Origin: Gordionus sp. m RMFG-2023
Taxonomy: Eukaryota; Nematomorpha; Gordioida; Chordodea; Parachordodidae
Reading direction: 5' to 3'
Length of the DNA: 64,000 nucleotides
Assembly (NCBI RefSeq): GCF_954871325.1
Contig: NC_088778.1
Span: 2,265,743-2,329,742, forward strand
Position 1 is the first letter of the stretch. The number at the start of each line of letters is the position of its first letter. The notes under the pieces were generated by a model that saw only the letters and a list, made by a program, of their open reading frames with translations, did not search any database and was not told the origin of the DNA. This document shows positions 1-12,503 of this stretch, piece after piece. The position numbers and the translations under genes are program-made.

Positions 1-124
1 CTTAGATATTTAGAGACTATGGTAAATCTAAATAACCCTATTTTAGATAAAAAGAGATTTAGTTCATTTTGTTTTCTTTAAAATTACACTTTTAATACAT
101 TGGGATAATTAATAATCATAAAAC

Positions 125-320
125 AAAATGTGCATTCTATATAATAAAAACAGAAGTGGGATTAACAAGATCCTAAAAAAACAAAGTAATTAATAATATT
201 TTTTTGTTTTAGAGAAAAATAAATTCTGCTGGTTTTGATGTAATGGCTCTGATCTTGTTTCAGTTCATCTAGTAGTTTTAAAAAAAATGTCATATGAAAA
301 ATCCCAGATATCTTTCTGCG
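125..320 (-). mobile_element. non-LTR retrotransposon fragment (C-terminal end of ORF)
   Basis: Read on the minus strand, this stretch gives a short decayed peptide matching the C-terminal end of the non-LTR ORF seen more fully at 43377-44560. Both run through a phenylalanine-rich segment and end in FVFLGSC / FCFLGTC followed by a stop. It is only the last ~60 codons, as expected of a 5'-truncated insertion. Family assignment rests on comparison with the other copies in this window. Confidence 0.5.
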
Positions 321-740
321 AACAATATAATAATCTGTGATAAAGAAAAACCATAATTATGTATTGATATATTTTAAACAAAATGTTGTTTATTAAATCC
401 GCAGATAAAAGATTCTTCTAATATCAATCTCAGGTTTATTAACTCTGCCAAATGATGAGTAAAAAAGATTAATCCATTTGACAAAATTTCTTATAACATG
501 TATAATATGAAGTTAAAGACAGCTCGTTCCACGAGTTCTCTTTTTTATAGCTTAAAAAAAATTGGCCAAGTTTAATAAAGTGAAGTGCATTGTATTTTAA
601 ATAATTTATGTTGTATGTTATTTTTAAAAAAAAATCTATTTAAAAAATTTTGTAATACCTCTAAGAATGTGAGAGATATCCTCTCTTTTAGAAGGAGGTT
701 GTGATCACTATAAGTAACATAGGAATATAGAATCATACAA

Positions 741-821
741 GCGATCGTGGCCGAGTGGTTAAGGCGACTGACTAGAAATCAGTTGGGTTCTCCCGCACAG
801 GTTCGAATCCTGTCGATCGCG
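741..821 (+). tRNA. tRNA-Ser (anticodon AGA)
   Basis: An intronless class II tRNA. The acceptor stem pairs GCGATCG (741-747) with CGATCGC (814-820), with discriminator G at 821. The anticodon loop CTAGAAA places the anticodon AGA at 774-776, which reads serine UCU. The long variable arm (GGG-TTCT-CCC) is typical of tRNA-Ser. The T-arm carries the pol III B box GGTTCGAATCC and the D-arm region GTGGCCGAGTGG the A box. A run of ten T residues at 827-836 is a pol III terminator. It has no neighbours of the same kind and lies about 4 kb upstream of the first receptor gene. Confidence 0.97.
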
Positions 822-826
822 AATTA

Positions 827-836
827 TTTTTTTTTT
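827..836 (+). terminator. pol III T-run terminator of the tRNA
   Basis: An uninterrupted T10 begins six bases after the mature tRNA end and is the usual RNA polymerase III stop. Confidence 0.8.
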
Positions 837-1414
837 GAGAATTTGAATTTGAAACGCAAATAATATACGATTATATTTTGAAAGATTTTATTAGTATTTG
901 TTTATTTTGACGTTGATTTTTTATATCTTAAATTTAAAAAAAAAATTAGCAAATATTTATTTTAAAATTTTTTTATTGAATTAGATAAAATAACGTGATC
1001 TGAGTTCTCTGAAGGTTTTCTTCTAAAAGACTTGCTAATATGGTTACAAATTTAAAATCAGGAGTTTTAAATGATACAGATCTAACCAATTTTTTAAAAA
1101 TAGTTTTAAAATTATAATAATTATTCATTTGAAAAAAAAATCATTTGATGAAGGCTTATTAAAATAACGGAAAATGAAGATAATATTCAATACCATATTA
1201 TTTTGATGCATAATTTTGTCTAAGTTTTATCGCCCATCATAGATGTCAATTTATTTTATAACGTGACTATATTTAACTAAACTCTAATTATCATGTATAA
1301 ATTACTTAAATTATATAATAAATTAGATAAATCAAACTATTTAAATTAATTTATATTTTATTCTTTACTTCGAAATAAAATATAATAAATTTTTATATAA
1401 ATGCTTACAAAAAT

Positions 1415-1555
1415 ATAGGTGCAGACATCATTGAAATTAGAATGCAACCTGAAAATAATGGGACTATATCAGACTTTCGCTCTACCAGAGATATTTCATT
1501 CGTGGTGAATGAACAAGTTACTAGAATAATTTTCTTATGTGGGAAAAAAATATAA
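1415..1555 (+). other. possible small exon, unknown
   Basis: An open frame of about 46 codons ends at TAA (1553-1555). An acceptor-like TATAG at 1414-1418 would start an exon in frame. The translation is of mixed composition (Gly, Asp, Arg, Val rich; it contains SDFRSTRDISFVV and IIFLCGK), unlike the Lys/Asn/Ile/Phe noise usual here. I recognise no domain and see no partner exon. It may be a host exon or part of a transposon. Confidence 0.2.
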
Positions 1556-1929
1556 AACATATCTCATTCTCATTATGGGTTAATAAGATGATTACACATG
1601 AAAGGGGAAAATGTTTTTAGCAATTTTTCAAATATTTATTTTTGAATATAATAAATTTTCCATTAGGTCGCTAATAAAAAAATTATATTTTTGATTTTTA
1701 TTAGAATGAAATGGCATCAAAGTTGTCTCTACATTAAATATTCCAAATGATTTATTAAGGATACTAATTTGAAAATTACTATAATAAGTTTGTAAGTAAA
1801 TAAGAGAGGCAGAAAAACAGGCCTAGAGAACCACTTTGAAATACGTGCTGTATTGAAATGACCCTAATAATGGGTAAATGTTTTATATAAAAAATTCATA
1901 AATTGTAAATTTAATACTTTTTATATATT

Positions 1930-2110
1930 GTTAAGACATTATTTAATTAATTTCTTTAAAAAAAGTGTTGAGATTTGTCTAATGTGGTGAGAATTACAGT
2001 TTAGCATTTAAATCCATAATTCATTTATAATACTTAATTTACTAATTATGTTTTACCTGGTATAAATTTTTGGAAATAATATTAAAAATCATTGTATTTT
2101 AATCGTCCTA
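1930..2110 (+). repeat. dispersed repeat, inverted partner at 54450-54620
   Basis: The stretch around 1985-2080 matches the reverse complement of about 54490-54580 with few differences; the shared core includes TAATTATGTTTTACCTGG. No coding content or termini were seen. It is probably a piece of an unclassified repeat. Confidence 0.55.
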
Positions 2111-2649
2111 GACGTCAGTTGATCATTAAAAAATGTCAAACTCTACTTATGTTATGATATAATTTTTGGGTGAAAGATTTTATCAAAAATGAACGTAGTT
2201 ATCTATACGAATCGATATTTCATAGAAAATTTGAGTTAGATTATAATTACGTATGCCTAAACTAAGATTTAGATAAAAATATTATTTAGTTTTTTTTTAA
2301 CATCACACATTTAAATATTTTATTTGTATATTCTACTTAATTACTCAATAATATTTATTCCAAAGACGGATAAATGATACCAAATTAAATAATTTTCATT
2401 TTCATTTTTTTTTAAAAAAAAGAAGGATATATATAGGATTTATGTCTCCTTCTCTTCTAAATCTTATTGGAGGACTTATAAAATAAATTGATAATTCAGA
2501 AGTATTAACTACAATTAAAATATACAATTTATTAAATATAGCACTATCTAGTGATCACATCTTCTCCAGAGACTAATTATCAAAGAAAAAGGCTTCGAGT
2601 AATACGTTTGTTTTCCTGATCAAAATTATTAAATAGAATTATTAATAAT

Positions 2650-3720
2650 TCAAATTCTCATCATTCTCCTGGATGCAAGCTGCCCTTCCTCCAAAACTAG
2701 GAGGTATAAGTATTCAATCCCCCATATCCTTTAGCACTTCAGCCTTTCTATCCTCAGTTGCTAAATTTCGATTATACTTGGAGACTTGGATACTATCGAC
2801 CCACATTATACGGTAGCAATAGACCTCTGGAGCAAAAATGCCCCAAACTGCCCATATCCAAATTCTATAAGAAGAGACTGGAATTTGCCATTGATACAGC
2901 ATTACGTCGATACTTACATTCAAAGCTGTTCAAAGAAAATCTATCTCTTTTTCTCCATCCAAATCCAACCCAAAGTATACATAATGATTACAACACGACT
3001 TTTTTGCCAGATCAAATAAATCCAGCAAAATCCACATGTCACCTTGGATAAGAATGGTTAGAAATTATACCCAGCTCTAATCTAGGGTTACTACTTACCA
3101 ACGAAGAACTAAGAATAGCTACTGGTCTTCGCATAGGCTGCGAAATCGTAAAGGCTGTTTCCTATGTGAAACTCACATTGATAGTCTTGGACACCACCCC
3201 TTACACTGGCGTTTCTCAAAAGGCAGACTTCCTAGACTCTGCTATCAATTGAATCATCAATAGAACCCTGAAATCTACAAAATATTCCCTCTACGCTGGA
3301 ACCAACACTTTGATAATCAAACTAGACCGGATGGAATGACGCTTTCCCTTAGAGGTTTATCCCATTCTGGGATTACATGCGTAGATCGTTTTGCCAGATT
3401 TTTTTCTGCCAACTCCATCACAAAAGCGGAGAATACAAAAAGCAATAAATATTGCCACCTTAATTATGTTTTTTTCGTTCCGGTAGTAATAAAATTTAGC
3501 CATATAGACATGCTCTCCCCTCCCCCATAATCATATTATATCAGACATAGACACCTGTGGATCATTTGGACCCCAAGCCCTAAAATTATTCAAAACAATA
3601 GGGTAAAGGTTAAGTTTAACCACAGGTGATCCAAAAGAAGCGACAAAGAATATCTATCGAAATCTGTAGTTCCAACTGCATATCCATACATGGGTCATTA
3701 AGCCCCGCCCTTACCTATAT
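2650..3720 (+). mobile_element. decayed non-LTR retrotransposon 3' part
   Basis: This is a plus-strand fossil of a reverse-transcriptase-type ORF downstream of the catalytic domain. Recognisable blocks in order are LPPKLGGISIQSP (about 2673), a block resembling LLTNEELRIATGLRIGC (about 3090-3150), VFFVPVVIKFS (about 3470), and DTCGSFGPQALKLFKTIG followed by LTTGDPKEATKNIYR (about 3550-3650). The same blocks occur in the copies at 43377-44560 and 47480-48230. Many stops and frame changes make it inactive. It interrupts sequence otherwise homologous to the region upstream of gene D, so it inserted after that duplication. Confidence 0.7.
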
Positions 3721-3729
3721 ATAATTTTT

Positions 3730-4848
3730 TTTTAAATCTTTCTTTATATATATATATTTTTTATATTGATTATAGATATAGTGTGTTAATATGAAATTAT
3801 TATTTTTATCAATGTATTATAGTTTATTAAAATGTGTATTTTAATGAGAGTATATAATAAAATCTTTGAATAATAAAAAAAATTAAATAAAATTAAATAC
3901 TTTATGAGCATTTTAAATTTTTATTTATTTAATTGATATTCAGATATTTTTCAATTATAATATTGTATTTAATTTCTGAATACGGTGCTAAACTTTGACA
4001 GTATTTCTGGTTAAAATATCTATACATTATTTGGTTAAAAACATCTTTTTTCACCTCACGAGAAAATGATTATTATTTTTGTGATACGATATGTAATTTA
4101 TTTAAGCCATGTAATTTCATAAGCATTTTTAATTTATATTTTTTTTAAACAAAAGATTCTTCACTTAACAACATTTTATATGAATCTCATACTAAAGATC
4201 AACTCGAAACTGGATAAGGTAAGTACAACTCTCCAGCAAGCCGAAGATCTGGTGAAAATGAAGGTCCACTTAAAGAAAGCTCACATATAAATTTTCCCTA
4301 TATGATAATAGATATCGACTCTGAAACAAGGTGTTTTATAAAATTATTAATTCGTCAATCGATATTTTTGATTAAATTCAATTAAGTTAATCTGCATTTT
4401 TTTTAAGTAAATGCGAACTAATTAATTTTATGCTTTTGCTTTACTATATACTTTATATATTTATGCAATTCAGGGTTAGATCAATAAAACAATTACGAAG
4501 AAAATAAGATTCCATTTTTTTAAATTTTTTTTACAACCTTGCATCATAATTATTAACTTTAAAATTTCTAAGATATATCTACATTCAAATTAATATAAGA
4601 TTGTTTTAGTTAATTAACTGTTAATTAAAAAATAATTAATTATATAGTTATAAATTAATAGATATCAATATAACATGCTTATAAATGTTTCGTTTTTATT
4701 AATTTATATAATGTCTTTTTATAATGTGTGATGACGAAATTTGGGAAATTATAATGAGGCAAGATAGATTAAATAAACGCAAATTAGTTTAAATTATATA
4801 ATCAATAGTTCAATTTAAATTTAAAATAATAAAAATTCTATATTAATT
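3730..4848. promoter_or_regulatory. upstream region of receptor gene A
   Basis: Noncoding and A+T-rich. From about 3900 it is alignable with 49450-50031 upstream of gene D. A shared element GATTAAATAAACGCAAA lies at 4767-4783, about 80 nt before the ATG, with close matches at equivalent positions before D, E and the orphan exon at 23162. I could not identify a TATA box or start site with confidence in such A+T-rich DNA. Confidence 0.4.
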
Positions 4849-7800
4849 ATGACTTTCTCGAATGTTGTTGTGGATTTGACTAATAAAGGTTGTTATCATA
4901 TCCAATCATTGATTAGCGTTTCTGCCTTAGAAGATCTAGTATATCTTAGAATATTTCCAGCTATGCTATTTTTCGGTTACATGGGAAATTCGATCGCTAT
5001 AACGATTCTATTATACAAGTAAAATTTTTATCTTAAATTTAAAATAATTATCATAAAAGTATAACAAATATAGTATATGTATAGATTATTATTAATAAAC
5101 CTCATAAAGAGAGACAATTGTGAGAACTATCTCTTATAACTTAAGTTACAATAATTAATATAGATATATTTAACCCTCATTTTATAATCTTTGTCCATTT
5201 TTTATCCTTAACATATTTCAAAAAACATCCATTAACCAGTAATATTATCATTCACCCTAACCTTTAAATAACCTTCAATTAAATGCATCAGGTGCGCAAC
5301 CAATGAGCCCCCATCGCAAATATTTTACTCCCCCCTACAGCGTAAAAATTTCCCAATATCAATCATAGTTTATCCTTGCTGTGAGTTGCATTAATAAATT
5401 ATTTTCCTATTGCTCAATACTTTGTAGAAATTTACAAAAACCAAATTTAGATTTGGTTCAGGTTATTGATTTGGAGGAAAATTTATTTGAACAAGTAAAT
5501 GAGAATGAATTTAGATGAATATTTTTATAATATTTATATAGACATTGAATCGAAAGCTAAATCTTATGATGTAACAATAATTAAACCTCGCCTAGCACCT
5601 AAGAAATTGATGTAATATAAATGTCGACAACTGAAAAATATAAAATATCGCCATTCATAGATACTTTTTTATCGCGAATTAAAGTACAGTTTTTAGATAA
5701 AAACAAGTATTTAGTAATCTTAAAATTTTATTACATAAAGACCCTTCTTCGTTTTCTGATGCCACTATTGGTAAAATTAAATATTTTGCAAAATTTTATT
5801 TTTATGATATTGATACTGAAATCAATTTAATCAGTGAATTCGAATTTTGGTATAAATATTTACTACATTTGGTTATTTTACCTGAGCATGCTATTGATGC
5901 ACTCAGTCGATGTAAGAAAATTTTGGCTATATTTTGAAGTTGTTTAATATTCTTGCATGTTTGCCTATTAAAACATGTACGAATGAAAGGACCTTTTTCA
6001 ATTTGAGAAGGTTGAAAACTTGTTTACGAAATACTACTTCCAAATCTAGGCTAAATGGGTTAGCTCTGTAAATTATATACAGAGATTTGGTTCTAACGAA
6101 AGACAATATTCATGCTAAATTGTTAAATTTCTAACGAAAATTAAAAATCTCATTATAATTATAATATTTAAATTTTTTTATAATATTGCATTTGATAAGA
6201 AGTTATAAAAACTTGTTTTTTAAAATTTCTAGTCAATAATATTTTATACACACTATTAGTATTTTCAATAAAATTTTTTTATTCTAATTATATTGTATGA
6301 GAATTTAAGCTAAGGCTAGTTTTAAGCCAATTTTATAATACCCCCCCTCCCTCCATATAGGAAAATCCTACGCCACTTAATACTATAGAAAATATTATTT
6401 TTATATTTAGTATTTTAAATAAAATTTTTTTGTATTACATGTTTAATTAATCAATTTATAAATATATTAATTAAACGAGTTAATAAACATTTATATAGCA
6501 TATTAAATAGAGTTATAAAAATTAGGATGTAAAAGCGCAATGAAATCAAAAATATTTTTTATCAATTAAAATAAATGAGCGAAAAAAAGCAAAATATAAT
6601 TGTAGTATTAAAAAATATCTTATTTCCTAAATATTTAAAATAAACTATAGGGATGCTTTCAATTTATGAAATATTCTAACAGTTTAATTTTAGACACACT
6701 TATATTTCTATTTATTTTTTTAATAGATATTATATTTTCTCTATATTAATATATTTATTATACGAATGTTTATAAACTCGAATCAATATAAATTAGTTCA
6801 TTTGAATATCAACATATGAATATAAAAAAAATAGATATAAAATACAATAAATTTTTTGCTTAGTTGTCTTATATTCTTCTGTTTATTTTAAGTCATTTTC
6901 CAAAATCATCCATATCATTTAAAAGAATCAGCTTGAGAGGTAACATAATTTATGCAGGAATTGTATTCGTAATATAATCAAGGATATTTTATATTAAGAC
7001 ACTTTCATGTATGCCAGCAGGAATTTCTCTTAAATATGTTATTTATTTTTAAGATAGGAGAGCAGAATTTTTTCTTCAAAAAAACTCAGCAATTTTCACA
7101 TTGATTCAGCAGCCTGAATACTAATATTTAAAATAAAGCATAACTATATAAATTATTTATATATATACTTAAATTTAAGCATTTATAAGATGATGCGGAA
7201 GAAAACGGTGCTCATTTTAAACCTTAATGAACGCGTCAATCTTTGGAATCAATTCCGACGTCTTTTCATTAATAAACTTTTTTGTTTTTCGCACACGACT
7301 TATACCTTTTCACTGACTGACAATATATCATCTAATTTATATGAAACATTAGGCATCAATATCATATACGTTAGTCATTTTAGTTCAAATTTGCTTGCAA
7401 TAATGCTTCTTACCACGGAAACGTTCTTGGATTTTTATTGGAAAAGCGAAAATTATTTTGATCACCATAAACATATATGGTTCGGATTCTGGTGGAACAA
7501 CTACATAGCAAATTATTATCACCCGGCTATACAAACAGTCATAAATATCAGTTTTTTAATGTCAGTTTGTATGAGCTATCATAGTTATGCAATGATTGCG
7601 CACAGAGAACATCTCAAATTCTTCAAGCCTAATTACGTTAAATATATCATCATACTCGCTACAATATATTCCATAATTATGTATTCCCCCATAACCTTTT
7701 GGTACAAGATGATAGAAGGAACACTATGCAATGACAAAGAAATTGGCATCAAGATGAAAAGAGGAATATCTTATATAAGAAAGAACAATTCTGTTAAAGA

Positions 7801-8598
7801 CAAAGGAAAACTTTACATTTATCGCGAAAATTTTTTAAACAACTTACCTTCGACTAAATTTTATATGGCAACTTCAAAAACATTTGAATTAAGGTCAGCA
7901 CTAATATGGATCGTCTATCAAATAACTAGAGAAATATTTTCTAAATTTATTCCTTCGCTTCTTATGTGTTATGCATATATTCATGTGGTTAACAAAAAGA
8001 TAAAATTTAAAAATATCATTAGACACGCATCAATGCAATTTAGTAATAATTATCAAGAGCCTACCAGAGGGTCAATTAATCAAACTATGGTACATACCTT
8101 AAATTTAACATATTTAAAAATGAAGAACTATTTGCAATCATTAAAAAAAGTTGCAACAATTAGAAGAAACGTCGAAATGAATGATAACAATAAAATAGGA
8201 ATAATTACAACGAAAAATTTGTATAAATTGCCCCCAACGTTGTCTATAAGTAATGATACGATCTCAAGTATATAGATTGTATAAAAATATATCTAGTTGA
8301 GCTAAAAAATAGTTTTATTTACTATAAATAAACTTGATAACCGATAGACATGTTAAACAAACACGGTATAAATGTGACTACCATGACTCTCTTGGTTTTT
8401 CAAAATATAGTATTCCTGATGCCAATGATAATGATTAATTTATTCTGGAATACTTTAAAGACTTTAGAAACGTCTACCCTGGCAAAAATAGAAATTTTCT
8501 ACAATTTATCTCTCCTCTTATATGTCACACTATTATTTTACCTTGAAATTATTTTCAATTCTGATTGGCAAGCTTTAATAAAGAATACCAGGACATGA
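4849..8598 (+). CDS. receptor gene A: divergent class A GPCR-like seven-helix protein
   Basis: Three exons: 4849-5018, 7180-8267 and 8348-8598 (TGA), giving about 502 residues. Exon 1 ends AA|GTAAAA. Exon 2 is entered after TTTAAG, which keeps frame (LLY-N-IYKMMRKK). Helix 1 (about residues 35-56) carries the class A GN motif (G46 N47). Helices 2-5 lie at about 115-138, 170-196, 210-231 and 298-326, the last with the usual Pro and Tyr. Helix 6 (431-453, FQNIVFLMP) and helix 7 (466-489) are in exon 3, ending FNSDWQALI like class A helix 8. The DRY site reads HSY, with no arginine. The ligand is unknown; chemosensory or peptide reception is an inference. Intron 1 holds an hAT fossil. Intron 2 is only 80 nt, and exon 3 lacks the ~46 codons that begin it in gene D. 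Plasma-membrane location is inferred from the helices. Confidence 0.75.
5285..6378 (+). mobile_element. hAT transposase fossil in intron 1 of gene A
   Basis: Plus-strand frames give the C-terminal half of a ZMYM1-like hAT transposase: KPRLAPKK, then PFIDTFLSRIKVQFLD, then FWYKYLLHLVILPEHAID, then the dimerisation block with NERTFFNLRRLKT and SKSRLNGLAL (about 5970-6070). Several stops and frame changes separate these blocks. The right end (ending CCTACGCCACTT at about 6377) resembles the GTGGCGTAG terminal repeat of the hAT MITE at 48922. The left end near 5290 is only weakly similar. It is inactive. Gene D lacks it in its homologous intron, so it arrived after the A/D duplication or was lost from D. 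Confidence 0.65.
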
Positions 8599-8599
8599 A

Positions 8600-9330
8600 T
8601 CAATAATTAAATTGTGTTTAATTCATATTGTATAATTTGTTTGTCTCTTATAAATTATTAATTTATAAAACAATGTTTAAAAATTTATTTTAAAAATTTT
8701 CCCTGAATCTTGCGTTAAAAAATTTTGATATTAGAAAACCATTTTAAAATATTGCGATATTTAATTTCCAATGATATATTATAGTTAATATATGATAAAA
8801 TATAAATCTAAAAATAAGATTAGCAAATCTTTATCATTCAGATTATTCTACTTGATGTGATAATGAAAACAAAAACAGTTTTCATGGGTATTTAATTTGG
8901 CGAATATGACTATTCAGGTATAGTTCCAAAGGAAAGCTATTTATTAATATAAAATAGATAAAACATTTCCATCTTTTATATAATATATTTTATTATTATT
9001 ATTAAACACATGACTCTAAACTAAATTCGAACCAAACTTCAATAGATTTCCGAAGCCGTAATGTACTATATTAAACTATGTGTAATGTTATAAAAACTTG
9101 ATGAGGGATTATATATATTACTATCATATGAAATGAAATGAATAAGAACTAAATTAATAAATATAAATGTTTTGCTTAATTATGATGTAACTAAGTATAT
9201 GGGCTATCAAGGTGCAGTCAATTAATATTTGTTAGAATATATAATTTCTTTGCTTTAATTATATAGTAGTCCAAAACCTTTGCTACTCATTTAGTCATCA
9301 TTACATAATCATTCATTTTATAATATTTAT
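8600..9330. other. 3' flank of gene A, duplicated downstream of C
   Basis: No ORF or RNA is seen. The sequence aligns with 45260-45560, which follows pseudogene C, for example around the shared AATTTCCAATG and TTTCATGG/TCTCATGG blocks. It is therefore part of the ancestral duplicated unit. Confidence 0.5.
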
Positions 9331-10530
9331 TATATATTTAGGTTATCTTAGAATATCTTTAGATTCACTTATGGGAGTCTAGAGGGCACTAAACTGATCT
9401 GATAAAGTTAAAAATTAGATATAGTACATTAATAAATGTATTTTTTTATGGGAAACATAATCAAGTACGTTCATCATAGTAATACTTTGGCATTAGTAAG
9501 GCATTTATAAAAATATTAATTTGTGATAATCACGTTGGCGAGAAAAGCATCACCTTAATAACTCGTGTAAAATTTTATAACAGAATATAATCTATAATAA
9601 TCTAAAATGACTTTTATCTATTTAATTAAATCATTTCCATTATTTATAATACGACATAGATAATTGATAATAGTTAAATATTTTCTCAACAAATTTCGGA
9701 TTAGTATTTAACGCAATGTTGATAATTTTAGTAATGCATCTTGAACAAACACTATTAAAAATCTTAATTCAAAATTCGAATAAATTAATGGCAACTTTTA
9801 TTGAAGGATGGAGAAATGATATCATAGTGTTTTATATATTTTATTTAATATTGAGGTGAAATAAAATTAATTTGACTTGAGAATTGAATATTGTCATTGT
9901 ATGCTGCACCATTCAAAAACTTTTTGAAAAAGTACTCAAACTTATATATAATTTAAAACCCAAATTTGGGTGACTGAACCTAAATCCTTCTAACAATTTG
10001 TTAGTTTTAGAACTACAAACATAGATATAATGATGCAATAATTATTTAACACTAAAGGGTAGGTATTCTACGATTTCCGCAAGTTAGAAAATAAAATCCT
10101 TTGCTGAGCTCTATTTCAAAAAAAATATGTATTTTGTCAAGAAATTCTCATTCGATATTTTGTAAAAAAAATTGTTGTATTTATAAATGGGTTAATATTA
10201 TTATTATTTAGGTCTAAAACAAATTTTTGATAATTGTACAATATTGATTTTCATTTTATAATATTTTCATAAATTTATATATTTATTTTTATTGGTACTA
10301 TATTCTACTTAATCATCAAACAATTACTATATTCCAAAGTTGCATAAAAATATCTGAAACATAAATTATTTGATTATTTTGAAAAAAGTATGACATCCTT
10401 AAACGCATTCAGGATTTTTCTAAGGGAGATAGAGATTTTGAATTTCCCTCACTCATCAATTTTATTGGAGAACTTCATTAGTTAAATATCTAGAAAATAT
10501 AAATAATTTTTAAATATTTTTAATGAGTAA
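9330..10530. other. ghost upstream region of a lost A-type receptor gene
   Basis: No gene is present. The stretch aligns in order with 46710-48860, the region between C and D: shared blocks include TTTGTGATAATCACGT, GAATATAATCTATAATAATC, a TGTATGCTGCACCATTCAAA-like block, TTTCCGCAAGTTAGAAAAT and TTATTGGAGAACTT. At D this region leads into a receptor gene. Here it ends near 10530 and is followed by unrelated A+T-rich sequence and then the upstream region of gene B. I infer that an A-type gene was deleted. Confidence 0.55.
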
Positions 10531-12503
10531 TAAAACCAATACAATAATAATAAAAAAAAATCTTTTACTTAATTACCCTGTATTCATAATGGGATTAAGT
10601 CATTCTATACAATTAATAAAAAAACTCTCTTATGGCTACCGACAAACATTCTTCTAAGGAAGGGAAATTTAGTTTATTAAGGTAGATAAAATCAGAGCTA
10701 GGTAAAAGGTTTAACGTGGAAATTTTTAGAATCGTTTCCGGTTTCTGGAGATTTTAACATGACTCTTGGTCTTCGTTTCTATAGATTTATGCAGGGATTA
10801 AGTTCTAGTAGCGGTAGATTTATTTTGAATGGGTAGATTTTTGGTTTAATTAATCTTAATTTTTTTTTCTCAAAAAAATTTAAAAAAAGGGTATTATAAA
10901 TTTTTTTTAATAGAAAGTAGATTAGATCTACCTTATTTCTATCCCTATATGTTATCTCATGAAAAATATATCTTTAGATCGCCTCTGTCGTCAATGATTG
11001 CTTAAAAAAAATCCTAGTATATTTGTGAAATTGTTTTCTGCTCTAGGTTGCCAAGTATAAAGATGACAACAGTGTTAAAAATAAGGTAAGAAAAATATTT
11101 GTCACTTTTTATGTTATGCTTTGAGACCATTAAAGTCAGTTTTTGTGATTATAAAATCTGCTTAATATTTCTATACAGCTAAAGTAACGCGCATGAGGTA
11201 TATTTCTAGTAATCGCTTTTTCACAATTTCTGATAATATATTATTTTATTTATATTCTTAAATACAGAACTATAGACCAGATCTGTACCACTAAACCTAA
11301 TTTAAATATAATATAATTTGTAATAATCTAAAATGATATTTATCTATTTAATTTAGTCATTCCTTATTTATATTTCGATTTACCTTATTTAAATTTGTCA
11401 GAGCTTCTCGACTAATTAGTGAATTAATGGTTATTTAATCTAAATTAGTTACTAATTAACTGGCAATTAATAACCTTAACTTCTAAATTTGGTAATAATT
11501 TGAGGCTAATTTTATTGTGGGACAGAGTATATTGATATCTAAAAATTTTTGTTTTACATATTTTGCTTTTATTTACTTTTTATTATTATTATTATAAGTA
11601 AAATTAATTTGAATTGAATAATTTCATTGTATTCTGCACCATTCAATTCACTTAAAAATTTTGAAAAAGTAGTATAAAACTAATTCTGAATACAAGTTAG
11701 TGTCTTTGTCTAGATTAAATCCTTCCTTATTTTTAAAGTTTTAGTTTCAGAACCATAAATATAAATCTATTCAGGCAATATGCATCTACTATCATAGTCA
11801 TTACTTAATATTTTTTCTAGGGGAGTTTCCGCAAGTTAGAAAATTACCCAATCTACTGAGCCTCATTTAAAAAAAAAAATAATATGTAGAAGTTTTTGCC
11901 ATGAAGGTTTAGTGAAAACTATCCCAAATTTCTTAGGTCGAACCATTATTAATTAAAATGGTATATTGCCCAAATAAGGACTTTGCAGAAAAAATATATA
12001 TGGCAAGTGAAATAATAATACCTTTTACAAGGCCGAAACAATCTGGTATGGGAGAAAAGCTCTCAATCGATTTTTAGTCACATTTATGTAAATATTAATG
12101 TTATAAATTTTTTACGTTAATTGAGTTTTCTAAGCAGTATTTCACTTTTTTAAATATATTTCCATTATACTTAGTTATCAAGGTTATAAAAATGATTTTA
12201 AAATGGCTAAAAAAAAATTATTGTAATAAATTGAATTATCAGATTTTTTTAAGTTAAAGAAACTGCTTATCATTTAAATAATTAATTTAAATTATTAATA
12301 AAAATCAACAGAGTAGTAGGTGGTTGTGGGGGTGGGGAGGGGAATTAAATCTTTGGCATATAATGCCTATAAACTTTTTTTAATTAATTTTTTATAATGT
12401 TTGTTAAACTAGATGTGTAATTTAATTAAAAAATTAAAAAAATTTTATGATGCAAGGTTGATCTCGATTTTAACATTAAAATTTTTAACTTAATATATTT
12501 TTA
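10531..12503. promoter_or_regulatory. spacer and upstream region of gene B
   Basis: 10531-11300 shows nothing I can name. From about 11390 the sequence aligns with 22260-23160 and 57930-59005, the regions before the orphan exon and gene E. A G-rich tract at 12319-12342 (runs of 2-5 G) is followed by a partly palindromic TTGGCATATAATGCC at 12353-12367. Both are kept at the same relative position in the other two B-type copies and are promoter candidates. Confidence 0.4.
12353..12367 (+). promoter_or_regulatory. conserved half-palindrome upstream of gene B
   Basis: TTGGCATATAATGCC lies about 140 nt before the ATG. Gene E has the fuller palindrome TTGGCATATAGTGCCAA at 58844-58860, and the orphan exon has TTGGCATATAGCACC at 22963-22977. 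All three are preceded by G-runs. Conservation could be simple shared ancestry of the duplicates rather than function. Confidence 0.35.

Larger units (their letters stand above)
837..2640. other. A+T-rich spacer upstream of gene A
   Basis: I see no convincing gene here. One open stretch with above-background base composition at 1415-1555 is listed separately. About 1930-2110 is a dispersed repeat with an inverted partner at 54450-54620. From about 2280 onward the sequence is homologous to the region upstream of gene D (about 48600-48900), so it was duplicated with the receptor genes. Confidence 0.6.

Noticed and set aside
2714-3051. Overlapping ORFs of 70-97 codons on both strands
   Set aside because: Frames within the decayed non-LTR fossil; the recognisable family blocks are spread over several frames.
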